A DNA stretch of 64,000 nt from Actinomycetota bacterium (GTDB lineage Bacteria; Actinomycetota; Actinomycetes; Nanopelagicales; Nanopelagicaceae), in contig JACSDF010000001.1 in assembly GCA_015660815.1 (NCBI GenBank), forward strand, positions 51,076-115,075, read 5' to 3'. How positions within the stretch are numbered: the stretch's first letter is position 1; every line of letters starts with the position of its first letter. Of this stretch, positions 50,064 to 59,338 are shown in pieces. The position numbers were made by a program, and so were the translations under genes. A model generated the notes under the pieces. That model was not told the origin of the DNA, searched no databases, and worked only from the letters and a program-made list of their open reading frames with translations.

Positions 50064-51953
50064 ATGATGACTTCAAATAGCCTTGTGTATTTAATCGCAC
50101 TTCCACTTGCCGGCTCTGTGATACTTCTACTATCAGGACGCCGAAGCGATAAGTGGGGACATCTGCTTGCAACTGCACTTTCTGCTTCATCGTTCTTCGT
50201 AGGACTTTATCAACTCTCCTTGATGTTGGACCGTTCAAATGAGCAACGCCCAATTTCCCAAAAACTCTTTGAGTGGATTTCGGTAGGAACGTTTAAGATT
50301 GACGCTGGCTTACTTCTTGATCAGCTATCTATCTGTTTCGTACTTTTAATTACAGGCGTAGGTACGTTGATTCATATTTATTCAATTTCTTACATGGCTC
50401 ATGACCCAGATCGTCGACGTTTTTTTGCCTTCCTTAATCTCTTTATCGCATCGATGTTGCTACTCGTTTTGGGCGATAGTTACCTCAATCTATATGTAGG
50501 TTGGGAAGGCGTAGGTCTTGCTTCATACCTATTAATTGGATTCTGGAACCAGAAACCAGCCTATGCAACTGCGTCTAAGAAGGCCTTTGTTATGAATCGA
50601 ATTGGCGACATGGGGCTCTCCTTTGCCATCATGATCGCCTTTGCCACGATGGGTACAGTTTCCTTTACTGGAGTAAAAGCTGCAGCCGAGCACACATCAA
50701 CCGCGGCACTAACTGGTATTGGCATTATGTTGCTCGTTGCAGCTACAGGAAAATCAGCTCAATTCCCGCTGCAGGCATGGCTTGGCGATGCAATGGCTGG
50801 TCCAACTCCGGTTTCAGCCCTTATTCACGCCGCCACAATGGTAACTGCGGGCGTATATCTCATTACTCGCTCAAACTTCATCTTTGATGCAGCTCCTACC
50901 GCACAACTATTAGTTGTAATCGTTGGTGCGATTACTTTGATGTTTGGTGCGTTAATCGGCACGGCAAAAGATGACATTAAAAAGGCACTTGCCGCTTCGA
51001 CGATGTCGCAAATTGGTTACATGATTTTGGGCGCTGGTCTTGGCCCAGTTGGATATGCATTTGCAATCATGCACTTACTCACCCATGGCTTCTTTAAGGC
51101 CGGGATGTTCCTTGGTGCAGGATCTGTAATGCATGGAATGAACGACGAAGTAAATATGCGCAAATACGGTGCGCTTCGAAAGTTCATGCCAATTACATTT
51201 GTGACTTTTGGTTTGGGGTATTTAGCAATCTTAGGAGTTCCTCCATTTGCTGGCTTTTATTCAAAAGATATGATTATTGAGACGGCATTTAACGCTGGCG
51301 GCATAAAGGGAATCATTCTTGGTTCCGTCACACTGCTGGGCGCTGGGATAACCGCATTTTATATGACTCGCGTAATGGTTCTGACTTTTGCAGGCACATC
51401 ACGATGGGATGAAGAAGCACATCCTCATGAATCTCCATGGCTGATGTGGCTACCGATGGCGATTCTTGCGCTAGGTTCAGTTACATCAGGGTATTTATTG
51501 AGTAATGGTGACGCTCTAGTTAACTGGCTATCACCGCTGTTTGAAGATCATGGCGAGCATGAAGAACTCTTGTCACCGATGTTAGTTTCGGCCATGGCTT
51601 TAACGATGGTGGCAATCGGTGTTGCATTCGCCTTAATAAAGTATTTATTAAACGAAGTTGATACAGAAGCGCCTTCAAAGGTTTCTATCTTTACCAAAAT
51701 TGCACGCCAAGATCTGATGCAAGACCGCTTCAATGAAGCAGTCTTTATGCGCCCAAGCCAAGCGCTTACCGAGGTTTTAGTTAAGACCGATGAAGCAGTC
51801 ATTGATGGTGCGGTTCGTGGAGTCGGGCGAGCGGCGCTAGGGTCAGGTGCATCTCTGCGTAGGATTCAGTCCGGCTTTGTCCGTAGCTATGCGATGTTAA
51901 TTTTGATTGGTGCAGTTGCACTGGTCGCAGCGATTTGGGTGGTGACTCAATAA
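50064..51953 (+). CDS. nuoL: NADH-quinone oxidoreductase subunit L
   Basis: YVGWEGVGLASYLLIGFW, GKSAQFPLQAWLGDAMAGPTPVSALIHAATMVTAGVYL. Confidence 0.97.
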   Translation: MMTSNSLVYLIALPLAGSVILLLSGRRSDKWGHLLATALSASSFFVGLYQLSLMLDRSNEQRPISQKLFEWISVGTFKIDAGLLLDQLSICFVLLITGVGTLIHIYSISYMAHDPDRRRFFAFLNLFIASMLLLVLGDSYLNLYVGWEGVGLASYLLIGFWNQKPAYATASKKAFVMNRIGDMGLSFAIMIAFATMGTVSFTGVKAAAEHTSTAALTGIGIMLLVAATGKSAQFPLQAWLGDAMAGPTPVSALIHAATMVTAGVYLITRSNFIFDAAPTAQLLVVIVGAITLMFGALIGTAKDDIKKALAASTMSQIGYMILGAGLGPVGYAFAIMHLLTHGFFKAGMFLGAGSVMHGMNDEVNMRKYGALRKFMPITFVTFGLGYLAILGVPPFAGFYSKDMIIETAFNAGGIKGIILGSVTLLGAGITAFYMTRVMVLTFAGTSRWDEEAHPHESPWLMWLPMAILALGSVTSGYLLSNGDALVNWLSPLFEDHGEHEELLSPMLVSAMALTMVAIGVAFALIKYLLNEVDTEAPSKVSIFTKIARQDLMQDRFNEAVFMRPSQALTEVLVKTDEAVIDGAVRGVGRAALGSGASLRRIQSGFVRSYAMLILIGAVALVAAIWVVTQ

Positions 51954-53467
51954 TGATGTGGTTAACACTCTTGATGGTCTTGCCTCTCGTAGGTTCGGTT
52001 GTTGTAGCGGGTCTTCCTAAGGCTAATGAGAAATTAACTAAGCAAGTAGCTTTAGCTACAACTTTGGTTGTCTTGGGCACGACTATCGCGATGGCAGTTG
52101 GTTTTGAACGAGATAATGTAGAACTTCAATTTGTCGAAAAGTATGCATGGATACCTTCCTTTGGTATTAATTACGCGCTAGGGATAGATGGTTTAGCACT
52201 TGTTTTGATATTAATGTCCACGATTCTGGCACCAGTTGTTGTTCTGGCTGGTTGGAATGAATCTCATGGCGGACGTTGGAGTGTTAAAACTTTCTATATC
52301 CTGATTCTCGTTCTTGAAACCATGATGATTGGCGTCTTTGCTGCAACCGATCTCTTTCTCTTTTACGTAATTTTTGAAGCGATGTTGATCCCGGTCTATT
52401 TCCTTATTGGGGGATATGGCACAGGGGAGCGATCGGCCGCAGCAGTTAAGTTTTTAATTTATAGCCTCTTCGGTGGTCTGTTGATGTTGGCCTCCATCAT
52501 TGCGCTCTATGTGATGTCTGGTGCTCAAGGTGGACACACATTTGATCTGGCTGCACTTTCAAATCTTGAAATGAGTTCAACTACTCAGAACTTCCTATTC
52601 TTGGGATTCTTTATAGCTTTTGCAATTAAAGCGCCGCTGTGGCCACTCCATACGTGGCTTCCCGATGCCGCTCAATCAGCAACACCAGGAACTTCTGTAT
52701 TGCTTTTGGGTGTACTCGATAAAGTCGGAACTTTTGGAATGATTCGTTACTGCCTCTCGCTATTTCCTGAAGCGAGCAAAACCTTCACGCCTGCAATTCT
52801 TGTTTTGGCGGTAATCTCAATTATCTACGGTGCAATCCTGGCTATAGGTCAACGTGATTTAATGCGTCTGATTGCCTTCACGTCGATTTCCCACTTCGGC
52901 TTCATCACAATGGGAATCTTCGCAATGACCTCTCAAAGCCAAAGCGGGGCTACGTTATACATGTTTAATCATGGTTTTTCGACGGCAGCGCTCTTCCTTG
53001 TCGGCGGCTGGATGATTTCGCGTCGCGGCTCTTCAACAATCGCAGACTTTGGCGGATTGCAACGGGTGACACCAGTAATGGCTTGGATGTTCTTCCTTGC
53101 CGGAATGTCTTCTCTCGCCCTTCCAGGACTTTCAAGCTTCGTGAGTGAGTTCCTAGTATTAGTTGGAACATTCACTCGCTATCCAGTGCATGCAATTATC
53201 GCAACATTTGGAATTGTATTAGCTGCGCTTTACATATTGATTCCAGTACAAAAAGCATTACATGGTCCAACCACACCAGGCAATGAAAATCTAAATGATT
53301 TAAATCTTCGAGAGAAGATCGCCATCGCTCCAGTTATTGCAATAATTGTTGTACTTGGCTTCTATCCATCACCACTGCTTAATGTCATCAATCCGGCGGC
53401 ATCTCATGTCATCGCTCAATTTGGCTTCAGCGATCCGGTACCAAATTTAGATAGTGGGGATAAGTAA
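51953..53467 (+). CDS. nuoM: NADH-quinone oxidoreductase subunit M
   Basis: GIDGLALVLILMSTIL, FEAMLIPVYFLIGGYG, HTWLPDAAQSATPGTSVLLLGVLDKVGTFGM. ATG 51953/51956 preferred over 51935. Confidence 0.96.
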   Translation: MMWLTLLMVLPLVGSVVVAGLPKANEKLTKQVALATTLVVLGTTIAMAVGFERDNVELQFVEKYAWIPSFGINYALGIDGLALVLILMSTILAPVVVLAGWNESHGGRWSVKTFYILILVLETMMIGVFAATDLFLFYVIFEAMLIPVYFLIGGYGTGERSAAAVKFLIYSLFGGLLMLASIIALYVMSGAQGGHTFDLAALSNLEMSSTTQNFLFLGFFIAFAIKAPLWPLHTWLPDAAQSATPGTSVLLLGVLDKVGTFGMIRYCLSLFPEASKTFTPAILVLAVISIIYGAILAIGQRDLMRLIAFTSISHFGFITMGIFAMTSQSQSGATLYMFNHGFSTAALFLVGGWMISRRGSSTIADFGGLQRVTPVMAWMFFLAGMSSLALPGLSSFVSEFLVLVGTFTRYPVHAIIATFGIVLAALYILIPVQKALHGPTTPGNENLNDLNLREKIAIAPVIAIIVVLGFYPSPLLNVINPAASHVIAQFGFSDPVPNLDSGDK

Positions 53468-54984
53468 TGACATTTACAGCACCAGTTCTTAACTACACAC
53501 TACTTTCACCAATGTTGATTCTCCTTGGTGGCGCACTAATTGGCGTGCTTGTCGAAGCTTTCGTATCAAAAGCGCTTCGACCAATAGTCCAGTTGATTCT
53601 TACTGTCGGCACTCTAGTTTTATCGCTTGTGCAAGTGTGGAGAATTCGGGATGAAGAATCCACAACAGCTGCAATGGGATCGGTTGTAATAGATGGACCA
53701 GCGATTTTGTTGCAGGCCTCAATACTTATCATTTCAATTATTTCTGTCTTTCTTATTGCAGATACTGATCAATTCACCGCTCTCGCTGCCGCCCTTCCGG
53801 GCTCTGATGAAGAGCGCCACGCAGTGCAGACAGGCAATCAAGTAACCGAAGTTTATCCGCTAACCCTTTTTGCAATCTCTGGGATGATGTTGTTTCCTGT
53901 TTCAACCGATTTAATTACCCTCTTTGTAGCACTTGAAATGCTCTCCTTGCCGCTCTATTTGCTAGCCGGACTTTCACGCCGTCGCCGATTAGCGTCACAA
54001 GAAGCAGCGTTGAAGTACTTTTTGTTAGGCGCGTTTTCATCGGCATTTTTCCTCTTCGGAATGGCTTATTTATACGGCTATTCGGGCTCTGTGACTTTTG
54101 CTGGAATTCGAGAATCTGTAGTTGGTGGTAGTGGTAACGATGTATTACTTCTAATCGGTATCGCCTTTGTTTCAATTGGCCTGCTTTTTAAAGTCGGAGC
54201 AGTACCGTTTCATGCTTGGTCACCCGATGTCTATCAAGGTGCACCAACTCCAGTAACTGGTTTCATGGCCGCGGCTACAAAGGTTGCAGCCTTTGGCGCA
54301 ATGCTGCGTATTTACTACACGGTTTTCGCTAATGCGGAATGGTCCTGGTCTCCGCTGCTCTCTGCAATTGCAATCATTACAATGTTATTTGGTTCATTGG
54401 TGGCAATAGCCCAGCGCGATGTTAAACGTATGTTGGCGTACTCATCAATAGCACATGCTGGTTTCCTTCTTGCAGGTGTTATTGCTCTGAATAAAGCTGG
54501 TCTTGAAGCTTCAATCTTCTACTTGTTTGCATACGGAGTTGCAACTGTTGGTGCATTTGCAGTTGTCACTTTGGTGCGAGATTCAGGGGGAGAAGTAACT
54601 GATTTGAACCGTTGGAAAGGTTTAGGTAAACGTTCACCGTGGGTAGCTGCAACCTTTGCTGGTTTCCTATTGGCATTTGCTGGAATTCCTCTGACAAGTG
54701 GATTCATAGGAAAGTTTTCTATCTTTTCAGCGGCCTACGAAAATGGAGCTAAAGGCGTTGTAATCGCTGGTGTTCTTTCAAGTGCAGTGGCCGCTTTCTT
54801 CTACATTCGTGTAATTGTCTTGATGTTCTTTACTGATCCAATACAAGATGGTACGAGTATAGAAATTCCATCCATATTGACTCGTACGGCAATCAGTTCT
54901 TCAATAGTTCTCACTATTTTGCTCGGTGTTTACCCAGCGCCACTTCTGACAATGATCACAAACTTCTCAACCTTTATTCGCTGA
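53467..54984 (+). CDS. nuoN: NADH-quinone oxidoreductase subunit N
   Basis: LEMLSLPLYLLAGLSR, GAVPFHAWSPDVYQGAPTPVTGFMAAATKVAAF. Confidence 0.96.
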   Translation: MTFTAPVLNYTLLSPMLILLGGALIGVLVEAFVSKALRPIVQLILTVGTLVLSLVQVWRIRDEESTTAAMGSVVIDGPAILLQASILIISIISVFLIADTDQFTALAAALPGSDEERHAVQTGNQVTEVYPLTLFAISGMMLFPVSTDLITLFVALEMLSLPLYLLAGLSRRRRLASQEAALKYFLLGAFSSAFFLFGMAYLYGYSGSVTFAGIRESVVGGSGNDVLLLIGIAFVSIGLLFKVGAVPFHAWSPDVYQGAPTPVTGFMAAATKVAAFGAMLRIYYTVFANAEWSWSPLLSAIAIITMLFGSLVAIAQRDVKRMLAYSSIAHAGFLLAGVIALNKAGLEASIFYLFAYGVATVGAFAVVTLVRDSGGEVTDLNRWKGLGKRSPWVAATFAGFLLAFAGIPLTSGFIGKFSIFSAAYENGAKGVVIAGVLSSAVAAFFYIRVIVLMFFTDPIQDGTSIEIPSILTRTAISSSIVLTILLGVYPAPLLTMITNFSTFIR

Positions 54985-55973
54985 TGTCGCCATTTGGCAT
55001 TCCAAACCTCGCTCCAGAACTTGAAGCGACACTGGTCACGCAAATGGCTCAAGTTGAAAGCCTGCTCTTAAGCCACACAAAGAGCCAATACCCATTTGTT
55101 GATGAGACTGCCCACCACTTACTTGCCGCTGGGGGTAAGCGCCTTCGGCCTTTGTTAACCCTATTAACGGCTCAATTTGGCGATCCAACGAGACAAGGAG
55201 TAATTGCCGCCGCGGTTGCCTGCGAAATTACCCATCTAGCAACGCTGTATCACGATGATGTCATGGATGAAGCGCCACTGCGTCGAGGTGTAGAGAGTGC
55301 AAATATGCGTTGGGGAAACACCATTGCAATCTTGACTGGTGATTTTCTTTTTGCAAAATCATCTGACTTACTGGCCGATCTTGGGCCAGAAGCGGTTCGT
55401 TTACAAGCTCGAACTTTCGAACGACTTGTCGTTGGTCAGATTATGGAGGCTCAAGGTCCTGCGACAGGCGAGGACCCCTTAGAGCATTACTTAAAAGTCG
55501 TCGCCGACAAAACCGGTTCATTAATTGCAGCAAGTGCGCGCTATGGTGGAATGATTTCGGGTGCACCTTCAGAAATCACTGATACCGTCACTGTCTTTGG
55601 CGAAAAAATCGGAGTTGCTTTTCAGTTAGCCGATGATGTTATCGATATTGCAAGTGAGTCGAATCAATCAGGTAAAACACCGGGCACTGATTTGCGTGAA
55701 GGAGTTCCGACCCTTGTGACTTTAAATGTCATGAAATCTACTGATCCTGCCGACCGAGAACTACAACGATTACTCGCTACACCTATTGAGGATGAAGCAA
55801 CTGTTGCGCAAGTGTTAGTCGCTCTGCGCAATCACAAAGCTTTAGATGAATCACGTGATCAGTTACATCAAGTAGCACGCGCGGCCAGACTTGCACTAGG
55901 TCCACTTCCGGTCAGTGATGCAACTGGTGCGTTGATGTCGTTATGCGATGCTGTTATTGACCGCTCGGCCTGA
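54984..55973 (+). CDS. polyprenyl diphosphate synthase (probably menaquinone side chain)
   Basis: Aspartate-rich motifs LYHDDVMDEAPLRRG and LADDVIDI; coupled to nuoN. Confidence 0.92.
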   Translation: MSPFGIPNLAPELEATLVTQMAQVESLLLSHTKSQYPFVDETAHHLLAAGGKRLRPLLTLLTAQFGDPTRQGVIAAAVACEITHLATLYHDDVMDEAPLRRGVESANMRWGNTIAILTGDFLFAKSSDLLADLGPEAVRLQARTFERLVVGQIMEAQGPATGEDPLEHYLKVVADKTGSLIAASARYGGMISGAPSEITDTVTVFGEKIGVAFQLADDVIDIASESNQSGKTPGTDLREGVPTLVTLNVMKSTDPADRELQRLLATPIEDEATVAQVLVALRNHKALDESRDQLHQVARAARLALGPLPVSDATGALMSLCDAVIDRSA

Positions 55974-56831
55974 TTTAACTAAATCAAGAGCCAGTGTTAT
56001 AAGCGCCATCCAGATAATCAGAAATCCAACCCAGCGCGTCGCCGGCATGTCTTCGTGTCGAACCCATACTCCAATTGAAAACTGAATGGTTGGCGTTATA
56101 TATTGCAATAGGCCAATAACGGTGAGTGGTAAACGGGTTGTAGAACCATTAAAGAGTAGAAGTGGAATTGCTGTTATTGCACCGGCGCTAATAAGAAGAA
56201 TTGTTAAGCCAATACCATGGCCAAACTGCCCAGTGCCCTTATTTCCAATATAAATCAGATATAACAGGTATGGCAGGCTCGCAATTAGCGTTTCTATCGC
56301 TAATCCCTCGAGTGCTCCTAGACCAAGTTGCTTCTTAATAAAGCCGTAACTACCCCACGAAATTGCCAACGTCAGGGCGATCCACGGTAATCGCCCATAA
56401 TCAACTGTGAGCACTAAAACTCCAAAAGTAGCAATGCCAACAGCGCTCCACTGAAGCGCGCGCATCTTTTCCTTCAATATTATGATGCCAAAGCCAATCA
56501 TGACTAATGGATTTATGTAGTAACCCAAGGAGGCTTCAACAACATGACCATTGTTAGTCGCCCAAATATAGACCAACCAGTTTATAGATATTAAAATTGA
56601 AGTTAGAAATAACTTTGCTACAACTTTTGGCCGCTTCATTGTTTCACGCGTCGCTCTCAGCGATTTCGTAATTGCTAAAATAATAATGCAAAAAACCATC
56701 GTCCAAACAGCACGATGCGAAACTATTTCAAGTGCTGAAGCAGGTTCGAGTAGCGGCCAATAGAGTGGGAAAGCACCCCAGAGCACGTAGGCACTTACCC
56801 CATAGAGTAAGCCCGTTTTGTGGCGATTCAA
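55941..56831 (-). CDS. rarD: RarD-type EamA/DMT-family transporter
   Basis: GLLYGVSAYVLWGAFPLYWPLLEPASALEIVSHRAVWT; ~10 TM; TTG start directly after the yajQ stop. Confidence 0.85.
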   Translation of the reverse strand: MNRHKTGLLYGVSAYVLWGAFPLYWPLLEPASALEIVSHRAVWTMVFCIIILAITKSLRATRETMKRPKVVAKLFLTSILISINWLVYIWATNNGHVVEASLGYYINPLVMIGFGIIILKEKMRALQWSAVGIATFGVLVLTVDYGRLPWIALTLAISWGSYGFIKKQLGLGALEGLAIETLIASLPYLLYLIYIGNKGTGQFGHGIGLTILLISAGAITAIPLLLFNGSTTRLPLTVIGLLQYITPTIQFSIGVWVRHEDMPATRWVGFLIIWMALITLALDLVKSGRAVNNSIA

Positions 56832-57323
56832 TTATCTAAAGTTCGTAAATTGAACAGCAAAATCCCAGCCGCCGTCTTTAATCATCGCCATAGATTCTTG
56901 CAAGTCATCGCGACTCTTTGACGTTACTCTTAGTTCATCACCTTGAATTTGAGTTTTAATAGATTTAGGTCCTTCATCGCGTAAAAATTTTGCAATCTTC
57001 TTAGCATTCTCCGTTGAGATACCCTCTTTCAACGGTGCGGCAATCTTATAAATCTTTCCGGATAGAAAAGGTGTACCTGCATCTAAATGTTTAAGTGAAA
57101 CTCCACGTTTAATCATCTTATCTTTGACCACATCAAGGGCGGCCTTAGCTCGCTCCTCTGTATCTGCCTCAATCAAAATCTTTTCACCTTCTAACTCAAT
57201 TTTTGAGCCCGTATTTTTAAAATCAAAGCGGGTATCAATCTCTCTGATCGCCTGATTAATGGCGTTATCGAGCTCCATACGGTCGATTTTGGAGGTTACA
57301 TCGAAACTGCTATCTGCTGCCAC
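56832..57323 (-). CDS. YajQ family (UPF0234) nucleotide-binding protein
   Basis: SSFDVTSKIDRMELDNAINQAIREIDTRFDFKNT, GWDFAVQFTNFR C-terminus; GTG start with GGAG. Confidence 0.93.
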   Translation of the reverse strand: MAADSSFDVTSKIDRMELDNAINQAIREIDTRFDFKNTGSKIELEGEKILIEADTEERAKAALDVVKDKMIKRGVSLKHLDAGTPFLSGKIYKIAAPLKEGISTENAKKIAKFLRDEGPKSIKTQIQGDELRVTSKSRDDLQESMAMIKDGGWDFAVQFTNFR

Positions 57324-57363
57324 TGTGGGGCTCCATTCACTCGATAAAGGGCGGCCAAATAAA

Positions 57364-57392
57364 TTGGGTTAGCGCGCCTACGTGCCTAAGGT
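57364..57392 (+). promoter_or_regulatory. candidate sigma70-like promoter for tRNA-Tyr
   Basis: TTGGGT (57364-57369), 17-nt spacer, TAAGGT (57387-57392), ~50 nt before the tRNA. Confidence 0.35.
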
Positions 57393-57442
57393 ATCCTTAC
57401 CCTTCGCACTATCCATAATTGCCGCACTACTTGTTCGACCTT

Positions 57443-57527
57443 GGCGGGTTGCCCGAGCGGCCAATGGGAGGGGACTGTAAATCCCCCGGCTCTGCCTTCG
57501 AAGGTTCAAATCCTTCACCCGCCACCA
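57443..57527 (+). tRNA. tRNA-Tyr (GTA anticodon), class II, CCA encoded
   Basis: Acceptor GGCGGGT pairs with ACCCGCC, discriminator A, encoded CCA; anticodon loop CTGTAAA; T-arm GGTTCAAATCC; long variable arm. Confidence 0.96.
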
Positions 57528-57559
57528 GTTTTAACGAATCATCATTTATATTGGTGAGG

Positions 57560-59338
57560 TTAACCACCCAAAAGCTTATCTGCGATGTTATTTCCTAGTG
57601 CAATTTCGACGATAAAAAAGAATATAACTACACCACCGAATCGATAAATAAAGCGCCCAGAGCCTTCTTGTTTCCAATTTATTGGAGCGCTTCGGTCGGC
57701 GAAGAAGTTGGCAAACTGCAGAATTAAACCTGGAATTCCCAATATGACAAAGCCCCATCGCAGGAATTCAGTTGGATCTTGGAAAAAGGACTGCACCCAT
57801 CTTCCAAATAGTGTTCCTACGAAAACCATAATTACAATTTTCAACGCACCTTTTGGTAATGCTTTATGAATCATTCTACTTTTCGGCAATTTTCCAGAGA
57901 CTGTGAGGGCGATAATCTTAGGGAGCAGAAAGAGCAAGGTTCCCAACCACAGTTGAATTGAATTTCCAATAAAAGGTTCCGCTAAGAATGCAAAAACAAA
58001 TGTCTTGAATATCATAGCGATTACTATTTGTACCTTGCTGGGCATGGTTAACTCAGGTTGAAGCGTAGCTAGCCTGACAGGAAAAAAGTAAGTTGCACAA
58101 TCTTCACCAGCGAGCCGAACTGCAACGGCAACAGCTGTTATAACGCCAATTGTGAATGAAAAAGTAGTTATAGGAAGTTGAACTCCCGAAAGTCCTGAAA
58201 GAGAGCCAACCATTTTTGAAATCGACCACCCTGTGAGCACTGCCGCCAAAAGATAGTCAGTCAATCTCTCCCATGCATCGGCAGGAGTTTTAATTTCGCG
58301 TCGAAGCGGGCGAAATGCGCTTGCAATAAGAGCAGGTGCAAAAAATACCGCAACAATCCCGACAACAGTCAGCAACTCATTTCGCGAAGTAATATTTCCG
58401 TTAATTAATACTCCAATAAAGAAAATACCTGCGGCCAAGAATCCCCCAAAGGCATCAAAGACACCAACTACCATTATTGCGGCGAAGAGAAGCCAAGTAG
58501 GAGGAAGAGCCTGTGCGTCAACGCTTTGAACAGCGAGAACTCCTAAAATAACTCCTAGGGGGTGTAAGAGCGCTGCCAATGAACCAAGCATTGCTCGAAG
58601 GTAATTTCCATCATAGAAAACCCTCGACAACATTGGTGAAATTCGCGAAGTTCGATGTGCGCCTGCAATAAAGACTGAATCCAATTTTCCACTCATGGGC
58701 AACATCCATAAGCCGCGGATGTCCCCACGTTTCTCTTTTCTCTCCAGTTTCCTTAAGTGTTCAGATTCAATTGCCTCTAACTCTTGGCGTTCTCGCTTTT
58801 GCTCTTCAGATTCTGTAGATGAATATGAATCATTGTCTAACTCTTCGCGCCTGGCATATGTTCGAAAGCGCGTATCAGAATATGGGTCGAAATTTGAAGT
58901 ACCAAGAGTTCCAAATGCTCCAGTCGCACCTCCAGCGGCTAAAACAGTGAGCGCGGCGAAGGCGGCAACCTGAACTTCTAAATTCTTTTTAGGTTGTGAA
59001 ACTGGATCAAATGCCGGTAAATCTTCGCGATCTTTGACTTTTTCTAAAACACTCTGAGGGGCAAGGGGGGTGATAACACCACAGGAACCCTCCCAATGAA
59101 TAGAACCCTCTAAATCCTTGCAGAAGGTTAAATACTCTATAGATATTTCACCAGTTGTTGGATCCGTTGATTCCACTGCAACCGAATGGTAGCCCGGCTC
59201 TAGGTCTTCTGGAATCTCAACCCCAATTCTCTGGTCACTCGCTGAAATAGTCGTAGTTGAAATATCACTATCTGCTGATGCCGCTAGCAGGGAAAAGTTG
59301 AGTACAACAACAATAAGCAGAATCAGTCGTCTAATCAC
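57560..59338 (-). CDS. multi-spanning membrane protein of unknown function with N-terminal extracytoplasmic domain
   Basis: Signal peptide, ~90-aa beta-rich ectodomain, TM, charged cytoplasmic linker, many C-terminal TM segments; GTGA overlap with the upstream gene. Confidence 0.75.
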   Translation of the reverse strand: MIRRLILLIVVVLNFSLLAASADSDISTTTISASDQRIGVEIPEDLEPGYHSVAVESTDPTTGEISIEYLTFCKDLEGSIHWEGSCGVITPLAPQSVLEKVKDREDLPAFDPVSQPKKNLEVQVAAFAALTVLAAGGATGAFGTLGTSNFDPYSDTRFRTYARREELDNDSYSSTESEEQKRERQELEAIESEHLRKLERKEKRGDIRGLWMLPMSGKLDSVFIAGAHRTSRISPMLSRVFYDGNYLRAMLGSLAALLHPLGVILGVLAVQSVDAQALPPTWLLFAAIMVVGVFDAFGGFLAAGIFFIGVLINGNITSRNELLTVVGIVAVFFAPALIASAFRPLRREIKTPADAWERLTDYLLAAVLTGWSISKMVGSLSGLSGVQLPITTFSFTIGVITAVAVAVRLAGEDCATYFFPVRLATLQPELTMPSKVQIVIAMIFKTFVFAFLAEPFIGNSIQLWLGTLLFLLPKIIALTVSGKLPKSRMIHKALPKGALKIVIMVFVGTLFGRWVQSFFQDPTEFLRWGFVILGIPGLILQFANFFADRSAPINWKQEGSGRFIYRFGGVVIFFFIVEIALGNNIADKLLGG

